The position numbers and the translations under genes were made by a program. This document shows positions 51,693-59,897 of a DNA stretch of 64,000 bases, one piece after another. The notes below the pieces were generated by a model that saw nothing but the letters and a program-made list of their open reading frames with translations, did not search any database and had not been told where the DNA came from. Numbering within the stretch: the first letter of the stretch is position 1; each line of letters opens with the position of its first letter. The stretch is from Sinomonas sp. R1AF57 (GTDB lineage Bacteria; Actinomycetota; Actinomycetes; Actinomycetales; Micrococcaceae). Location: positions 2,248,990-2,312,989 of the forward strand of contig NZ_CP022463.1 in assembly GCF_002224485.1 (NCBI RefSeq), in the 5' to 3' direction.

Positions 51693-53543
51693 TTGAACGA
51701 AGTTCACACGCACGAACTCCTGACCGACGATTCGGGCACGGAGGTCCTCGAGACCGAGGAGACCATCACCAACGACGCACCCGTGCGCAAGGAGAGCCAG
51801 AAGACGTTCTCCGACTACGGCGTGGCGCCGGAGATCGCCCAGTCCCTCGCGGACGCGGGCATCCTCCACCCGTTCCCGATCCAGTCGATGACGCTCGGCG
51901 TCGCCCTCGGCGGCCACGACATCATCGGCCAGGCCAAGACGGGCACGGGCAAGACCCTCGGCTTCGGCATCCCCGCCCTGCAGCGCACGATTCCCGCCGA
52001 GCACCCGGACTACGCCCGGCTCGCGGTCCCCGGCGCGCCGCAGGCCCTCGTCGTGGTGCCGACGCGCGAGCTCGCGATCCAGGTCGGCAAGGACCTGCAG
52101 ACCGCGGGCAGGCGCACCACCCTGCGCGTCGAGGTCATCTACGGCGGCCGCGCCTACGAGCCGCAGATCGAGTCGCTCCAGCGCGGGGTCGAGGTGGTCG
52201 TGGGCACCCCGGGCCGACTCATCGACCTGCACCGCCAGCGTCACCTGAACCTCAAGAACGTCCGGATGATCGTGCTCGACGAGGCCGACGAGATGCTCGA
52301 CCTCGGCTTCCTCCCCGACGTCGAGACGCTCATGGCCGCGGTCCCCCCGGTCCGCCAGACGCTCCTGTTCTCGGCGACGATGCCCGGCCCGGTCGTGGCC
52401 ATGGCCCGCCGCTACATGACGCAGCCGACCCACATCCGCGCGAGCGACCCCAACGACGACTCGATCACCAAGAAGGACATCCGCCAGGTGATCTACCGAG
52501 CCCACCAGCTCGACAAGGACGAGGTCGTGGCGCGCATCCTGCAGGCCGAGGGCCGGGGCCGCACGATCATCTTCACGAAGACCAAGCGCACTGCCGCGAA
52601 GCTCTCGGAGGAACTGGTCGACCGGGGCTTCGCCGCGGCCGCCCTCCACGGGGACCTCGGCCAGGGCGCCCGCGAGCAGGCCCTGCGCGCGTTCCGCAAC
52701 GGCAAGGTGGACGTCCTCGTCGCGACCGATGTCGCCGCGCGCGGCATCGACGTCGAGGACGTCACCCATGTGATCAACTTCCAGTGCCCCGAGGACGAGA
52801 AGGCCTACCTGCACCGCGTGGGCCGCACGGGCCGCGCGGGCCACAAGGGCACCGCCGTGACGTTCGTCGACTGGGAGGACGTCCCTCGTTGGACCCTCAT
52901 CAACAAGGCGCTCGGGCTCGACGTGCCGGAGCCCATCGAGACGTACTCGTCGTCGCCCCACCTGTACACGGACCTCGACATCCCGGCTGGCACCAAGGGA
53001 CGCCTCCCCCGCAACAAGCGGGTCCTCGAGGGCGTCGACGCCGAGGTCCTCGAGGACCTCGGCGAGCCCGGGAAGAAGAAGCGCGCCCACCGCGAGGGCA
53101 AGAAGGGCGCAGAGTCCGGCCACCGCGAACGCCGCCGTCGTCCCAAGGCCGCTGAAGGCGAGGCGCACAACGCCGCCGCTGCCGCCGGCTCGACCGAGGA
53201 GCCCGCCGAGGGCGCGGGCAAGGCCGGCCACGGCCACGGGCGCGCAGACCGCCAGTCGCGCGCTGAGACGAGCGGCGAGGGCCGTCATCGTCGCCGTCGC
53301 CGCCGGGTCGCCGGGGAGGAGGGCGCCGCCGAGGGCACCGATGCCGCCGCCGCGAAGCAGGCCCCGTCCGAGGCGCCGGGCGAGCCCAAGGCGCCCCGCA
53401 GGACCTCCAGTGCCGCCGCAGTGCGCCTCTCCGACGCCGGGGACGGAGCGCCGGTTGACCGTGGTGTCGCGGCGGCCCGCCGCCGTCGTTCGCGGACGCG
53501 CCGCATCAACGGCGAGGTCGTGTCCCGCACCGAGTCCGAGTAA
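51693..53543 (+). CDS. DEAD-box RNA helicase
   Basis: A 616-residue ATP-dependent RNA helicase (DeaD/CshA type) for ribosome biogenesis and mRNA turnover. Motifs in order: Q-motif region FPIQSMTLGVAL, Walker A AKTGTGKT, PTRELAIQ, TPGRLID, DEAD in IVLDEADEMLDLGF, SAT, and HRVGRTGRAGHKG. The tail (about 430-616) is highly basic and low-complexity, with RRRRR and Ala/Glu-rich stretches, likely RNA-binding. The TTG start has GGAGAGGGA about 10 nt upstream and begins NEVHTHELLTDDSG as in relatives. The long leader is typical of temperature- or self-regulated helicases. Confidence 0.94.
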   Translation: MNEVHTHELLTDDSGTEVLETEETITNDAPVRKESQKTFSDYGVAPEIAQSLADAGILHPFPIQSMTLGVALGGHDIIGQAKTGTGKTLGFGIPALQRTIPAEHPDYARLAVPGAPQALVVVPTRELAIQVGKDLQTAGRRTTLRVEVIYGGRAYEPQIESLQRGVEVVVGTPGRLIDLHRQRHLNLKNVRMIVLDEADEMLDLGFLPDVETLMAAVPPVRQTLLFSATMPGPVVAMARRYMTQPTHIRASDPNDDSITKKDIRQVIYRAHQLDKDEVVARILQAEGRGRTIIFTKTKRTAAKLSEELVDRGFAAAALHGDLGQGAREQALRAFRNGKVDVLVATDVAARGIDVEDVTHVINFQCPEDEKAYLHRVGRTGRAGHKGTAVTFVDWEDVPRWTLINKALGLDVPEPIETYSSSPHLYTDLDIPAGTKGRLPRNKRVLEGVDAEVLEDLGEPGKKKRAHREGKKGAESGHRERRRRPKAAEGEAHNAAAAAGSTEEPAEGAGKAGHGHGRADRQSRAETSGEGRHRRRRRRVAGEEGAAEGTDAAAAKQAPSEAPGEPKAPRRTSSAAAVRLSDAGDGAPVDRGVAAARRRRSRTRRINGEVVSRTESE

Positions 53544-53549
53544 GGCGCG

Positions 53550-54452
53550 GTGCCCGCAGAGCGTCCCGCCGAGGCCGCCGGCCTCGCGGCCGGGAGCATG
53601 CCCTCGGGGATCTTCAGCCCCGAGGGCCCGAACCTCGTGGTCCACGCTGACAATGCGAGTGTGCTCCCGGGCCTGCCCGACGGCGCCTTCACGATGGTCT
53701 ACATCGACCCGCCGTTCAACACGGGACGGGTGCAGAAGCGCCAGGAGCTCTCCATGGTCCGGAGCGCGGACGGCGACCGGACGGGCTTCTCCGGCCAGCG
53801 GTACGAGACCGTCAAGGGCGCCCTGCACCGGTACGACGATGCGTTCAGGGACTACTGGTCGTTCCTCGAGCCGCGCCTCATGGAGGCGTGGCGCGTCCTC
53901 GCCGACGACGGAACGCTCTACCTGCACCTCGACTACCGCGAGGTGCACTACGCGAAGGTCATGCTGGACGCGATCTTCGGGCGCGACTGCTTCCTGAACG
54001 AGATCATCTGGGCCTACGACTACGGCGCGCGGACCAAGCGCCGCTGGCCCACGAAGCACGACAACATCCTCGTGTACGTCAAGGACCCCTCCGCGTACCA
54101 CTTCGACTCAGCCGAGGTTGACCGGGAGCCCTACATGGCTCCCGGTCTGGTGACCCCCGAGAAGCGCGAGCTGGGCAAGCTTCCCACCGACGTGTGGTGG
54201 CACACGATCGTCTCCCCCACCGGACGGGAGAAGACCGGCTACCCGACGCAGAAGCCCGAGGGGCTCGTGCGGCGCATGGTCGCCGCCTCGAGCCGCCCGG
54301 GCGACTGGGTCCTCGACTTCTTTGCCGGCTCGGGGACGCTGGGGGCAGTCGCCCAGCGCCTCGGGCGGCGGTTCGTGTGCGTGGACGAGAACCCGCAGGC
54401 CGTGGAGATCATGGCCGGCAGGCTCCCGTCCGCGCGTGTCGTCAGGGTCTGA
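53550..54452 (+). CDS. Orphan site-specific DNA methyltransferase (beta class)
   Basis: A 300-residue amino-methyltransferase that should modify adenine-N6 or cytosine-N4. Motif IV (DPPFNTG) comes first and the SAM-binding motif I (VLDFFAGSGTLGAVAQ) near the C-terminus, the beta-class order. Between them is LYLHLDYREVHYAKVMLD and KTGYPTQKPEGLVRRMV, the latter just before motif I as usual. No restriction enzyme gene is adjacent, so it looks like an orphan methylase. GTG 53550 lies 6 nt after the helicase stop, suggesting co-transcription; ATG 53598 is an alternative start. Recognition sequence unknown. Confidence 0.88.
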   Translation: MPAERPAEAAGLAAGSMPSGIFSPEGPNLVVHADNASVLPGLPDGAFTMVYIDPPFNTGRVQKRQELSMVRSADGDRTGFSGQRYETVKGALHRYDDAFRDYWSFLEPRLMEAWRVLADDGTLYLHLDYREVHYAKVMLDAIFGRDCFLNEIIWAYDYGARTKRRWPTKHDNILVYVKDPSAYHFDSAEVDREPYMAPGLVTPEKRELGKLPTDVWWHTIVSPTGREKTGYPTQKPEGLVRRMVAASSRPGDWVLDFFAGSGTLGAVAQRLGRRFVCVDENPQAVEIMAGRLPSARVVRV

Positions 54453-54482
54453 CGTTCGTCACAGTCCGCAGCCGGTCTGGAG

Positions 54483-55328
54483 TCAGCGCACGACGGCGGC
54501 GCCGCGCCCCTGTCGCTCGATCTCGCCGAGCGCTTCGGGGGTCGTCGTGTTCTCCCCCAGCCGGTTGGGCTTGCCGGTCCCGTGGTAGTCGGACGAGCCG
54601 GTGACGAGGAGCCCGTGCTTCGCCGCGAGGTCCAGGAGGAACGGCCGCCGGGCCTCGGGATTGTCGCGGTGGTACACCTCAAGCCCGGCGAGCCCGGCGT
54701 CGATCATGTCCCGGTAGACCTCTTCGCCCACCGTCCGCCCTCTGGCGGACGCGACGGGGTGCGCGAACACCGGGACGCCGCCTGCGGCGCGGATGAGCTC
54801 GACGGCGAGGGCCGGCTCGGGCGCGTAGTGCTGCACGAAGTACCGCGAGCGCGAGGACAGGATCGTGGCAAACGCCTCTGTGCGGTCGCCGACGAGGCCC
54901 GCAGCGACGAGGGCGTCCGCGATGTGCGGCCGGCCCACGGTGGCGCCCGGTGCGACGTGCTGGGTGACGTCGTCCCACGAGAGCGGGTAGTCCTCGGCGA
55001 GGAGGGAGACCATGTGCTCCGCCCTGGACAGCCTGGCGTCCTTGGCCTTGGTGATCTCCTCGAGCAGGCCCGCATGCGTGGGGTCCTGCAGGTACGAGAG
55101 CAGATGCACGCTGATCCCCTCGGGAGTCCGGCACGAGACCTCCATGCCGGGCACAAGTTCGATGCCGAGCTCCCGCGCAGCCACCGAGGCCTCGGCCCAC
55201 CCGGCTGTGGAGTCATGGTCGGTGATCGCGAGCACGTCGATGCCCGCCGCCGCTGCGGCAGCGACCAGTTCCCGCGGTGTCTCCGTGCCATCCGAGACGG
55301 TCGAGTGGGCGTGCAGATCGATCCTCAC
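54483..55328 (-). CDS. PHP-domain phosphoesterase
   Basis: A 281-residue PHP-domain metal-dependent phosphoesterase. Metal ligands are seen in IDLHAHSTVSDGTE, LAITDHDSTAGW, LVPGMEVSC, VFAHPVAS and TGSSDYHGTGKPN. Members include nucleoside 3',5'-bisphosphate and oligonucleotide 5'-phosphatases (the YciV/RNase AM group); the substrate cannot be set from sequence. GTG 55328 is chosen, with a TATGGT -10 ending 6 nt upstream and a protein that starts directly with the first PHP motif; the open frame to 55553 is spurious. Confidence 0.9.
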   Translation of the reverse strand: MRIDLHAHSTVSDGTETPRELVAAAAAAGIDVLAITDHDSTAGWAEASVAARELGIELVPGMEVSCRTPEGISVHLLSYLQDPTHAGLLEEITKAKDARLSRAEHMVSLLAEDYPLSWDDVTQHVAPGATVGRPHIADALVAAGLVGDRTEAFATILSSRSRYFVQHYAPEPALAVELIRAAGGVPVFAHPVASARGRTVGEEVYRDMIDAGLAGLEVYHRDNPEARRPFLLDLAAKHGLLVTGSSDYHGTGKPNRLGENTTTPEALGEIERQGRGAAVVR

Positions 55329-55334
55329 GCCCCC

Positions 55335-55413
55335 ACCATAGCCCGCGTCACGTGCGGCGGCGGTGCCGTCGGCGGCCCGTGCCGCTGGACATCGCTGGAC
55401 CCGGTGGAAGAAT
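55335..55413. promoter_or_regulatory. Divergent leaderless promoters, PHP gene / pepP
   Basis: Minus-strand TATGGT (55335-55340) is 6 nt before the PHP GTG; plus-strand AAGAAT (55408-55413) is 6 nt before the aminopeptidase GTG. Confidence 0.5.
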
Positions 55414-55419
55414 GGCCCA

Positions 55420-57009
55420 GTGAGTGTTTCAGATCCCGCACCCGGCACCGGCTTGCCCACGAGCGAGCAGCAGCACACCACTGAGCAGCCGCTCACCGAG
55501 CGCGTCAACAACCGCTCCCAGCGGCCCACGTCGGAGGCCTTCAAGGCGTTCATGGCGTCGCAGTGGGCCCCGGCCGGCAGCTCGCTGCCTCCCCGCGATG
55601 CCGTGGCCGACTACGCCGCCCGCCGTCGCCGGGCAATCTCGGACCGCTTCCCGGGGGAACGCCTCGTGCTGCCCGCCGGGCCGCCCAAGGTCCGCTCCAA
55701 CGACACCGACTACCGCTTCCGGCCGCACTCGGCCTTCGCACACCTCACCGGCCTCGGCGTCGACCATGAGCCCGACGCCGTCCTCATCCTCGAGCCCGTG
55801 GACGAGGGGACGGGCGACGACGGCGGCCACCACGCCGCGACGCTCTACTTCCGCCCGCTCGCCGGCCGCGACACTGAGCAGTTCTACGCCGACGCCCGCA
55901 CCGGGGAGTTCTGGGTCGGGGCACGCCCGACCCTGGCCGAGCTGGAGGCGCGGCTCGGAATCCCCACCGCCGACCTCGACGGCCTCGAAGCGGCCGTCAC
56001 CAAGGGCGTGGGCGCGCCGGAGATCGGCGGAATCTCGGTCCGCCTGGTCCGCAAGGTGGACGAGAACCTCGACGCCCTCGTCGACACTGCCCGCTACAAC
56101 ACCGCCCAGGACCCCGAGTCCTTGGACCTGAGCGTCTACGACGCCCTCGACGACCAGCTGGCCGAGGCCCTCTCGGAGCTCCGCCTGCTCAAGGACGAGT
56201 GGGAGGCCGGGCAACTGCGCGAGGCCGTGGCGGCCACGGCGGCGGGCTTCGAGGAGATCGTCCGAGCCCTCCCGCGCGCGCTCGCACACCGGCGGGGCGA
56301 GCGCGTCGTCGAGACGGCATTCTTCGCCAAGGCCCGCGAGGAGGGCAACGACCTCGGCTACGACACGATCGCCGCCTCGGGGAACAACGCGACCGTCCTG
56401 CACTGGATCCGCAACAACGGCCCGGTCCGGGAGGGCGAGCTGCTGCTCGTCGACGCCGGCGTCGAGGCTGAGTCCCTCTACACGGCGGACGTGACCCGGA
56501 CCCTGCCGGTGAACGGCCGCTTCAGCGAGGTCCAGCGCCGGGTCTACCAGGCCGTCCTGGACGCCGCGGACACCGCCTTCGCCGCCGCACGGCCCGGAGT
56601 GAGGTTCCGAGAGGTCCACGCCGCCGCGATGGAAGTCCTCGCCGCCCGCCTCGAGGAATGGGGCATTCTGCCGGTCTCCGCAGCCGAGGCGCTCTCCGAC
56701 GCCGGCCAGCAGCACCGCCGCTGGATGCCCCACGGCACGAGCCACCACCTCGGCCTCGACGTGCACGACTGCGCCCAGGCCCGCCGGGAGCTCTACCTCG
56801 ACGGCGAACTGGCCCCGGGCATGGTCTTCACCATCGAGCCCGGCCTGTACTTCAAGGCCGAAGACCTGGCGATCCCCGAGGAGTACCGCGGGATCGGCGT
56901 GCGCATCGAGGACGACATCCTCATGACGGCCGACGGCCCGGTGAACCTCAGCGCCGCACTCCCCCGCACTCCGGACGACGTCGAGTCCTGGATGAGCCGC
57001 CTCAGCTGA
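55420..57009 (+). CDS. pepP: Xaa-Pro aminopeptidase (aminopeptidase P, M24B)
   Basis: A 529-residue metallopeptidase that removes N-terminal residues followed by proline. The N-terminal creatinase-like domain (about 60-250) precedes the pita-bread domain, whose di-metal ligands lie in LLLVDAGVEAESLYTADVTRTLP (two Asp), MPHGTSHHLGLDVHD (His), VFTIEPGLYF (Glu) and VRIEDDIL (Glu). GTG 55420 is supported by an AAGAAT -10 ending 6 nt upstream, and a GGTGGAAG also lies nearby. Convergent with the stress-protein gene. Confidence 0.94.
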   Translation: MSVSDPAPGTGLPTSEQQHTTEQPLTERVNNRSQRPTSEAFKAFMASQWAPAGSSLPPRDAVADYAARRRRAISDRFPGERLVLPAGPPKVRSNDTDYRFRPHSAFAHLTGLGVDHEPDAVLILEPVDEGTGDDGGHHAATLYFRPLAGRDTEQFYADARTGEFWVGARPTLAELEARLGIPTADLDGLEAAVTKGVGAPEIGGISVRLVRKVDENLDALVDTARYNTAQDPESLDLSVYDALDDQLAEALSELRLLKDEWEAGQLREAVAATAAGFEEIVRALPRALAHRRGERVVETAFFAKAREEGNDLGYDTIAASGNNATVLHWIRNNGPVREGELLLVDAGVEAESLYTADVTRTLPVNGRFSEVQRRVYQAVLDAADTAFAAARPGVRFREVHAAAMEVLAARLEEWGILPVSAAEALSDAGQQHRRWMPHGTSHHLGLDVHDCAQARRELYLDGELAPGMVFTIEPGLYFKAEDLAIPEEYRGIGVRIEDDILMTADGPVNLSAALPRTPDDVESWMSRLS

Positions 57010-57020
57010 CGGCTTCGCCG

Positions 57021-57923
57021 CTAGGCCTGGTGGGAGCCGCCCTCGGGCTTCTCCTGCGGGCGCTCGGTGTCCGAGTCCTCGGCGGGACGGGCCCGCTCCT
57101 CGGCGGGGTGGTCCCGCTCGTCTGCCGGGTGCTCGGGCTCGACGCGCACCCCGTACTGCGGCCGGCCATCGGGGAGGTCCGGGTAGCGCGACGAGTGGGG
57201 CTGCTGGGGCTCCTGCGGGGCCTGCGGGTACTCAGGCTGCCCCTGCGGGTGCCGCTCCTCGCCGGCGTTCACGCCGTACGGGTCGGTCCAGCCGGAGGGG
57301 CGCTTGGGCTCGGGCTCGTGCGGCGGCTGCCACGTCTGGCCGGGCTGGTTCCACCCCTGCTGGCCGGACTGGTTCCACCCGTCCTGCCCGGGCTGGTTCC
57401 AGTTCTGGTTCCAGCCCTGGTGGACGGTACCGGAGCCCATGGGCAGCTGGGCGAGCAGGCGGCGGGCGTCGTGGGCGACGTCGCGGCCGACCACCACGTC
57501 GTAGTTGCTCGCGACGACCTGGCTGGTGGACGTGAAGTCGCGCTTCCCGCGCTGCATCGCATAGGTCACGATGCCGAACAGCATGAAGAACGCCGCGCCC
57601 ATGAGGACGGACGTGATGATCGAGAAGTAGCTCCCGTTCGGGGTGAAGAAGGAGAGCAGCACGCCGACGAAGAGGCCGAACCACATGCCGGAGAGGGCGC
57701 CGTTGAGCGCCACGCGGGGGTAGCTGAGCCGGCCGGTCACCCGTTCGACGAGCTTGAGGTCGTTGCCGACGATGGCGACGAGCTCGACCGGGAACTGCTG
57801 GTCAGCGAGGTAGTCCACGGCCTTCTGCGCATCGAGGTACGAGACGTAGGAGCCGACGGTCTCGCCCTGGGGCAGGGCCCGGGCCTCGTCGAGGGGCTTG
57901 GCGGAACCGAACATGTTGGACAT
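57021..57923 (-). CDS. General-stress-protein-like membrane protein with GWNQ repeats
   Basis: A 300-residue protein. Residues about 15-70 (GSYVSYLDAQKAVDYLADQQFPVELVAIVGNDLKLVERVTGRLSY) match the N-terminal domain of the general stress protein 17M family. Two transmembrane helices follow (about 75-125). The C-terminal half is disordered and has at least four copies of W-N-Q-(P/S)-G-Q followed by Pro/Glu/His-rich sequence. Overall shape resembles an actinobacterial membrane stress protein of unknown function. An AAGAAT -10 ends 6 nt before the ATG. Divergent from the MgtE_N/CBS gene. Confidence 0.85.
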   Translation of the reverse strand: MSNMFGSAKPLDEARALPQGETVGSYVSYLDAQKAVDYLADQQFPVELVAIVGNDLKLVERVTGRLSYPRVALNGALSGMWFGLFVGVLLSFFTPNGSYFSIITSVLMGAAFFMLFGIVTYAMQRGKRDFTSTSQVVASNYDVVVGRDVAHDARRLLAQLPMGSGTVHQGWNQNWNQPGQDGWNQSGQQGWNQPGQTWQPPHEPEPKRPSGWTDPYGVNAGEERHPQGQPEYPQAPQEPQQPHSSRYPDLPDGRPQYGVRVEPEHPADERDHPAEERARPAEDSDTERPQEKPEGGSHQA

Positions 57924-57929
57924 ATCCCT

Positions 57930-58003
57930 ATTCTTACCCGCGTTGCCGCCACGGACTCGGGTTTCAGCTCAGAGTGAGCGGGGAGTTTGCGCTGGAGTAG
58001 CCT
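57930..58003. promoter_or_regulatory. Divergent leaderless promoters, stress protein / MgtE_N-CBS
   Basis: Minus-strand AAGAAT (57930-57935), 6 nt before the stress-protein ATG; plus-strand TAGCCT (57998-58003), 6 nt before GTG 58010. Confidence 0.55.
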
Positions 58004-58009
58004 AGACCC

Positions 58010-59287
58010 GTGAGTTGGACCCCCACCCGTGTCTTCGTCGCCAGGCTGCTCGGCCTCGACGTCTTCGACCCCGCCGGCGACCGCGTGGGGCGGCTCCGCG
58101 ACGTCGTCGTGATCCCCCGCGGGACGCGGCCGCCGCAGGCAGTGGGCATCGTCGTCGAGGTTCCCGGCAAGCGACGCGTGTTCGTCCCGATGACGCGCGT
58201 GACCAGCATGGACCAGGCGCAGATCATCACGACGGGGCTGATCAACCTTCGGCGCTTCGAGCAGCGCGGGGCCGAACAGCTCGTGCTCGGGGACATGTTC
58301 GACCGCCACGTGGTGCTCGTCGAGGACGGCACCGAGGCCACCGTGGAGGACGTCGCGATGGACCAGCAGCGCAACGGCGACTGGTTCGTGAGCAAGCTCT
58401 TCGTGCGCAGGGAGGCCGCCGGCCGCGGCTTCCGCAGCCTGCGGCGCGGTGCGACGCAGCTGGTGGACTGGGAGGACACCCGGCACGCCGCCGGCCAGAT
58501 GCGCGGCGCGGCAAACTTCCTCGCCACGCACGAGGACCTCAGGCCTGCCGACTTCGCGGACGCGATGCAGGAGATGAGCGACCAGCGCCGCTTCGAGGTG
58601 GTCTCCGAGCTGCAGGACGAGCGCCTCGCCGACGTCCTCCAGGAGCTGCCCGAGGACGACCAGGTCGAGATCCTCTCCGCGCTCGACATCGAGCGCGCCG
58701 CGGACGTCCTCGAGGAGATGGACCCGGACGACGCCGCCGACCTCCTCGCCGACCTGCCGGCGGAGAAGGCCGAGGAGCTCCTCGCCCTCATGGAGCCTGA
58801 GGACGCCGAGGACGTGCGTCGCCTCCTGCAGTACGCCGAGGGCACCGCGGGCTCGGTCATGACCCCGGTCCCCGTCGTCCTGCCGCCTGAGGCGAGCGTC
58901 GCTGAGGCACTGGCACACGTCCGTCGGGAGGAGCTGAGCCCGGCCCTGGCGTCATCGATCTTCATCTGCCGCCCGCCGCTCGAGACCCCCACCGGCCGCT
59001 ACCTTGGGACGGTGCACATCCAGCAGCTCCTGCGCTCGGCTCCTCCGGAGCAGCTGGGCTCGATCGTCGACAAGGGCCTGGATCCCGTCTCCGACCTGGA
59101 TTCGATCAGCGACGTCGCGCGCATCATGGCCCAGTACAACCTGAACGCTATCGCCGTGGTCAACGCCGACGGCCGCCTGGTGGGGGCGGTGACTGTTGAC
59201 GACCTCCTCGACCACCTCCTGCCGGACGACTGGCGCGTGCACGAGGACGGCGAGCCCCTGAAGAAGCTTGGAGGACGCTTTGGCTGA
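58010..59287 (+). CDS. PRC-barrel / MgtE_N / CBS-domain protein without a membrane domain
   Basis: A 425-residue soluble protein. A PRC-barrel-like N-terminus (FDPAGDRVGRLRDVVVIP) is followed by an MgtE N-terminal domain (about 150-290, ending EPEDAEDVRRLLQYAEGTAGSVMTP) and two CBS domains (about 290-415). This is the complete cytoplasmic sensor of a MgtE magnesium channel, but the five-helix channel itself is missing. A Mg-sensing regulatory role is inferred. The gene after it, DUF1003, is a membrane protein and overlaps by 8 nt. The GTG start coincides with the predicted transcription start. Confidence 0.9.
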   Translation: MSWTPTRVFVARLLGLDVFDPAGDRVGRLRDVVVIPRGTRPPQAVGIVVEVPGKRRVFVPMTRVTSMDQAQIITTGLINLRRFEQRGAEQLVLGDMFDRHVVLVEDGTEATVEDVAMDQQRNGDWFVSKLFVRREAAGRGFRSLRRGATQLVDWEDTRHAAGQMRGAANFLATHEDLRPADFADAMQEMSDQRRFEVVSELQDERLADVLQELPEDDQVEILSALDIERAADVLEEMDPDDAADLLADLPAEKAEELLALMEPEDAEDVRRLLQYAEGTAGSVMTPVPVVLPPEASVAEALAHVRREELSPALASSIFICRPPLETPTGRYLGTVHIQQLLRSAPPEQLGSIVDKGLDPVSDLDSISDVARIMAQYNLNAIAVVNADGRLVGAVTVDDLLDHLLPDDWRVHEDGEPLKKLGGRFG

Positions 59288-59897
59288 GCCCCGTAGGCTG
59301 CCCGGTCTCGACACGCCGCTCGAGCAGCGCGGGAGGCTCATTCCCCGGTTCAACCCCGACCCGGACGCGTTCGGCCGCTTCGCCGAGCGGTTCGCCCGCT
59401 ACATGGGAACCCCCCAGTTCCTCTTCTACATGACGGTGTTCTGCATCGTGTGGATCGCGTGGAACACGTGGGGCCCCGAGGACCTCCAGTTCGACCCCAG
59501 AGCCCTCAACTACACCCTCCTGACTCTCCTGCTCTCGCTGCAGGCCTCCTACGCCGCGCCCCTCATCCTGCTTGCCCAGAACCGGCAGGACGACCGCGAC
59601 CGGGTCCAGATCGAGCAGGACCGGTCCCGCAACGAGCGCAGCCTCGCGGACACCGAGTACCTCACCCGCGAGCTCGCGTCGCTCCGGCTCGCCCTCCGCG
59701 AGGTCGCAACCCGCGACTTCGTGCGGGCCGAGCTGCGCACCATCCTCGAGGAGCTCGCGGACCAGGGCAGTGCCGTGGAGCCCAGCCCGCCGAAGCGGCG
59801 CAAGGACAAGAAGACCCGGGCCCCGCGCACCCAGGCCATCCCCACGACCGCCCCGGCCGCTCCCGCGGGCCCCGGCGCCGAGGGAGGCCAGGAGTGA
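59280..59897 (+). CDS. DUF1003 membrane protein
   Basis: A 205-residue DUF1003 protein with two adjacent transmembrane helices (about 42-62 and 72-94; FLFYMTVFCIVWIAWNTWG and LTLLLSLQASYAAPLILLA) and the conserved LLAQNRQDDRDR after the second. A long cytoplasmic helix and a basic Pro/Ala tail follow. The TTG start at 59280 has GGAGG 5 nt upstream and lies 8 nt inside the MgtE_N/CBS gene, so translation is coupled. Its stop overlaps mrp by 4 nt. Function unknown; the tight coupling suggests a complex with the Mg-sensor-like protein. Confidence 0.87.
   Translation: MAEPRRLPGLDTPLEQRGRLIPRFNPDPDAFGRFAERFARYMGTPQFLFYMTVFCIVWIAWNTWGPEDLQFDPRALNYTLLTLLLSLQASYAAPLILLAQNRQDDRDRVQIEQDRSRNERSLADTEYLTRELASLRLALREVATRDFVRAELRTILEELADQGSAVEPSPPKRRKDKKTRAPRTQAIPTTAPAAPAGPGAEGGQE

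Noticed and set aside
49859-54101. Two very long minus-strand frames opposite the RNB, helicase and methyltransferase genes
   Set aside because: Antisense to three genes with intact motifs; the products lack any domain.
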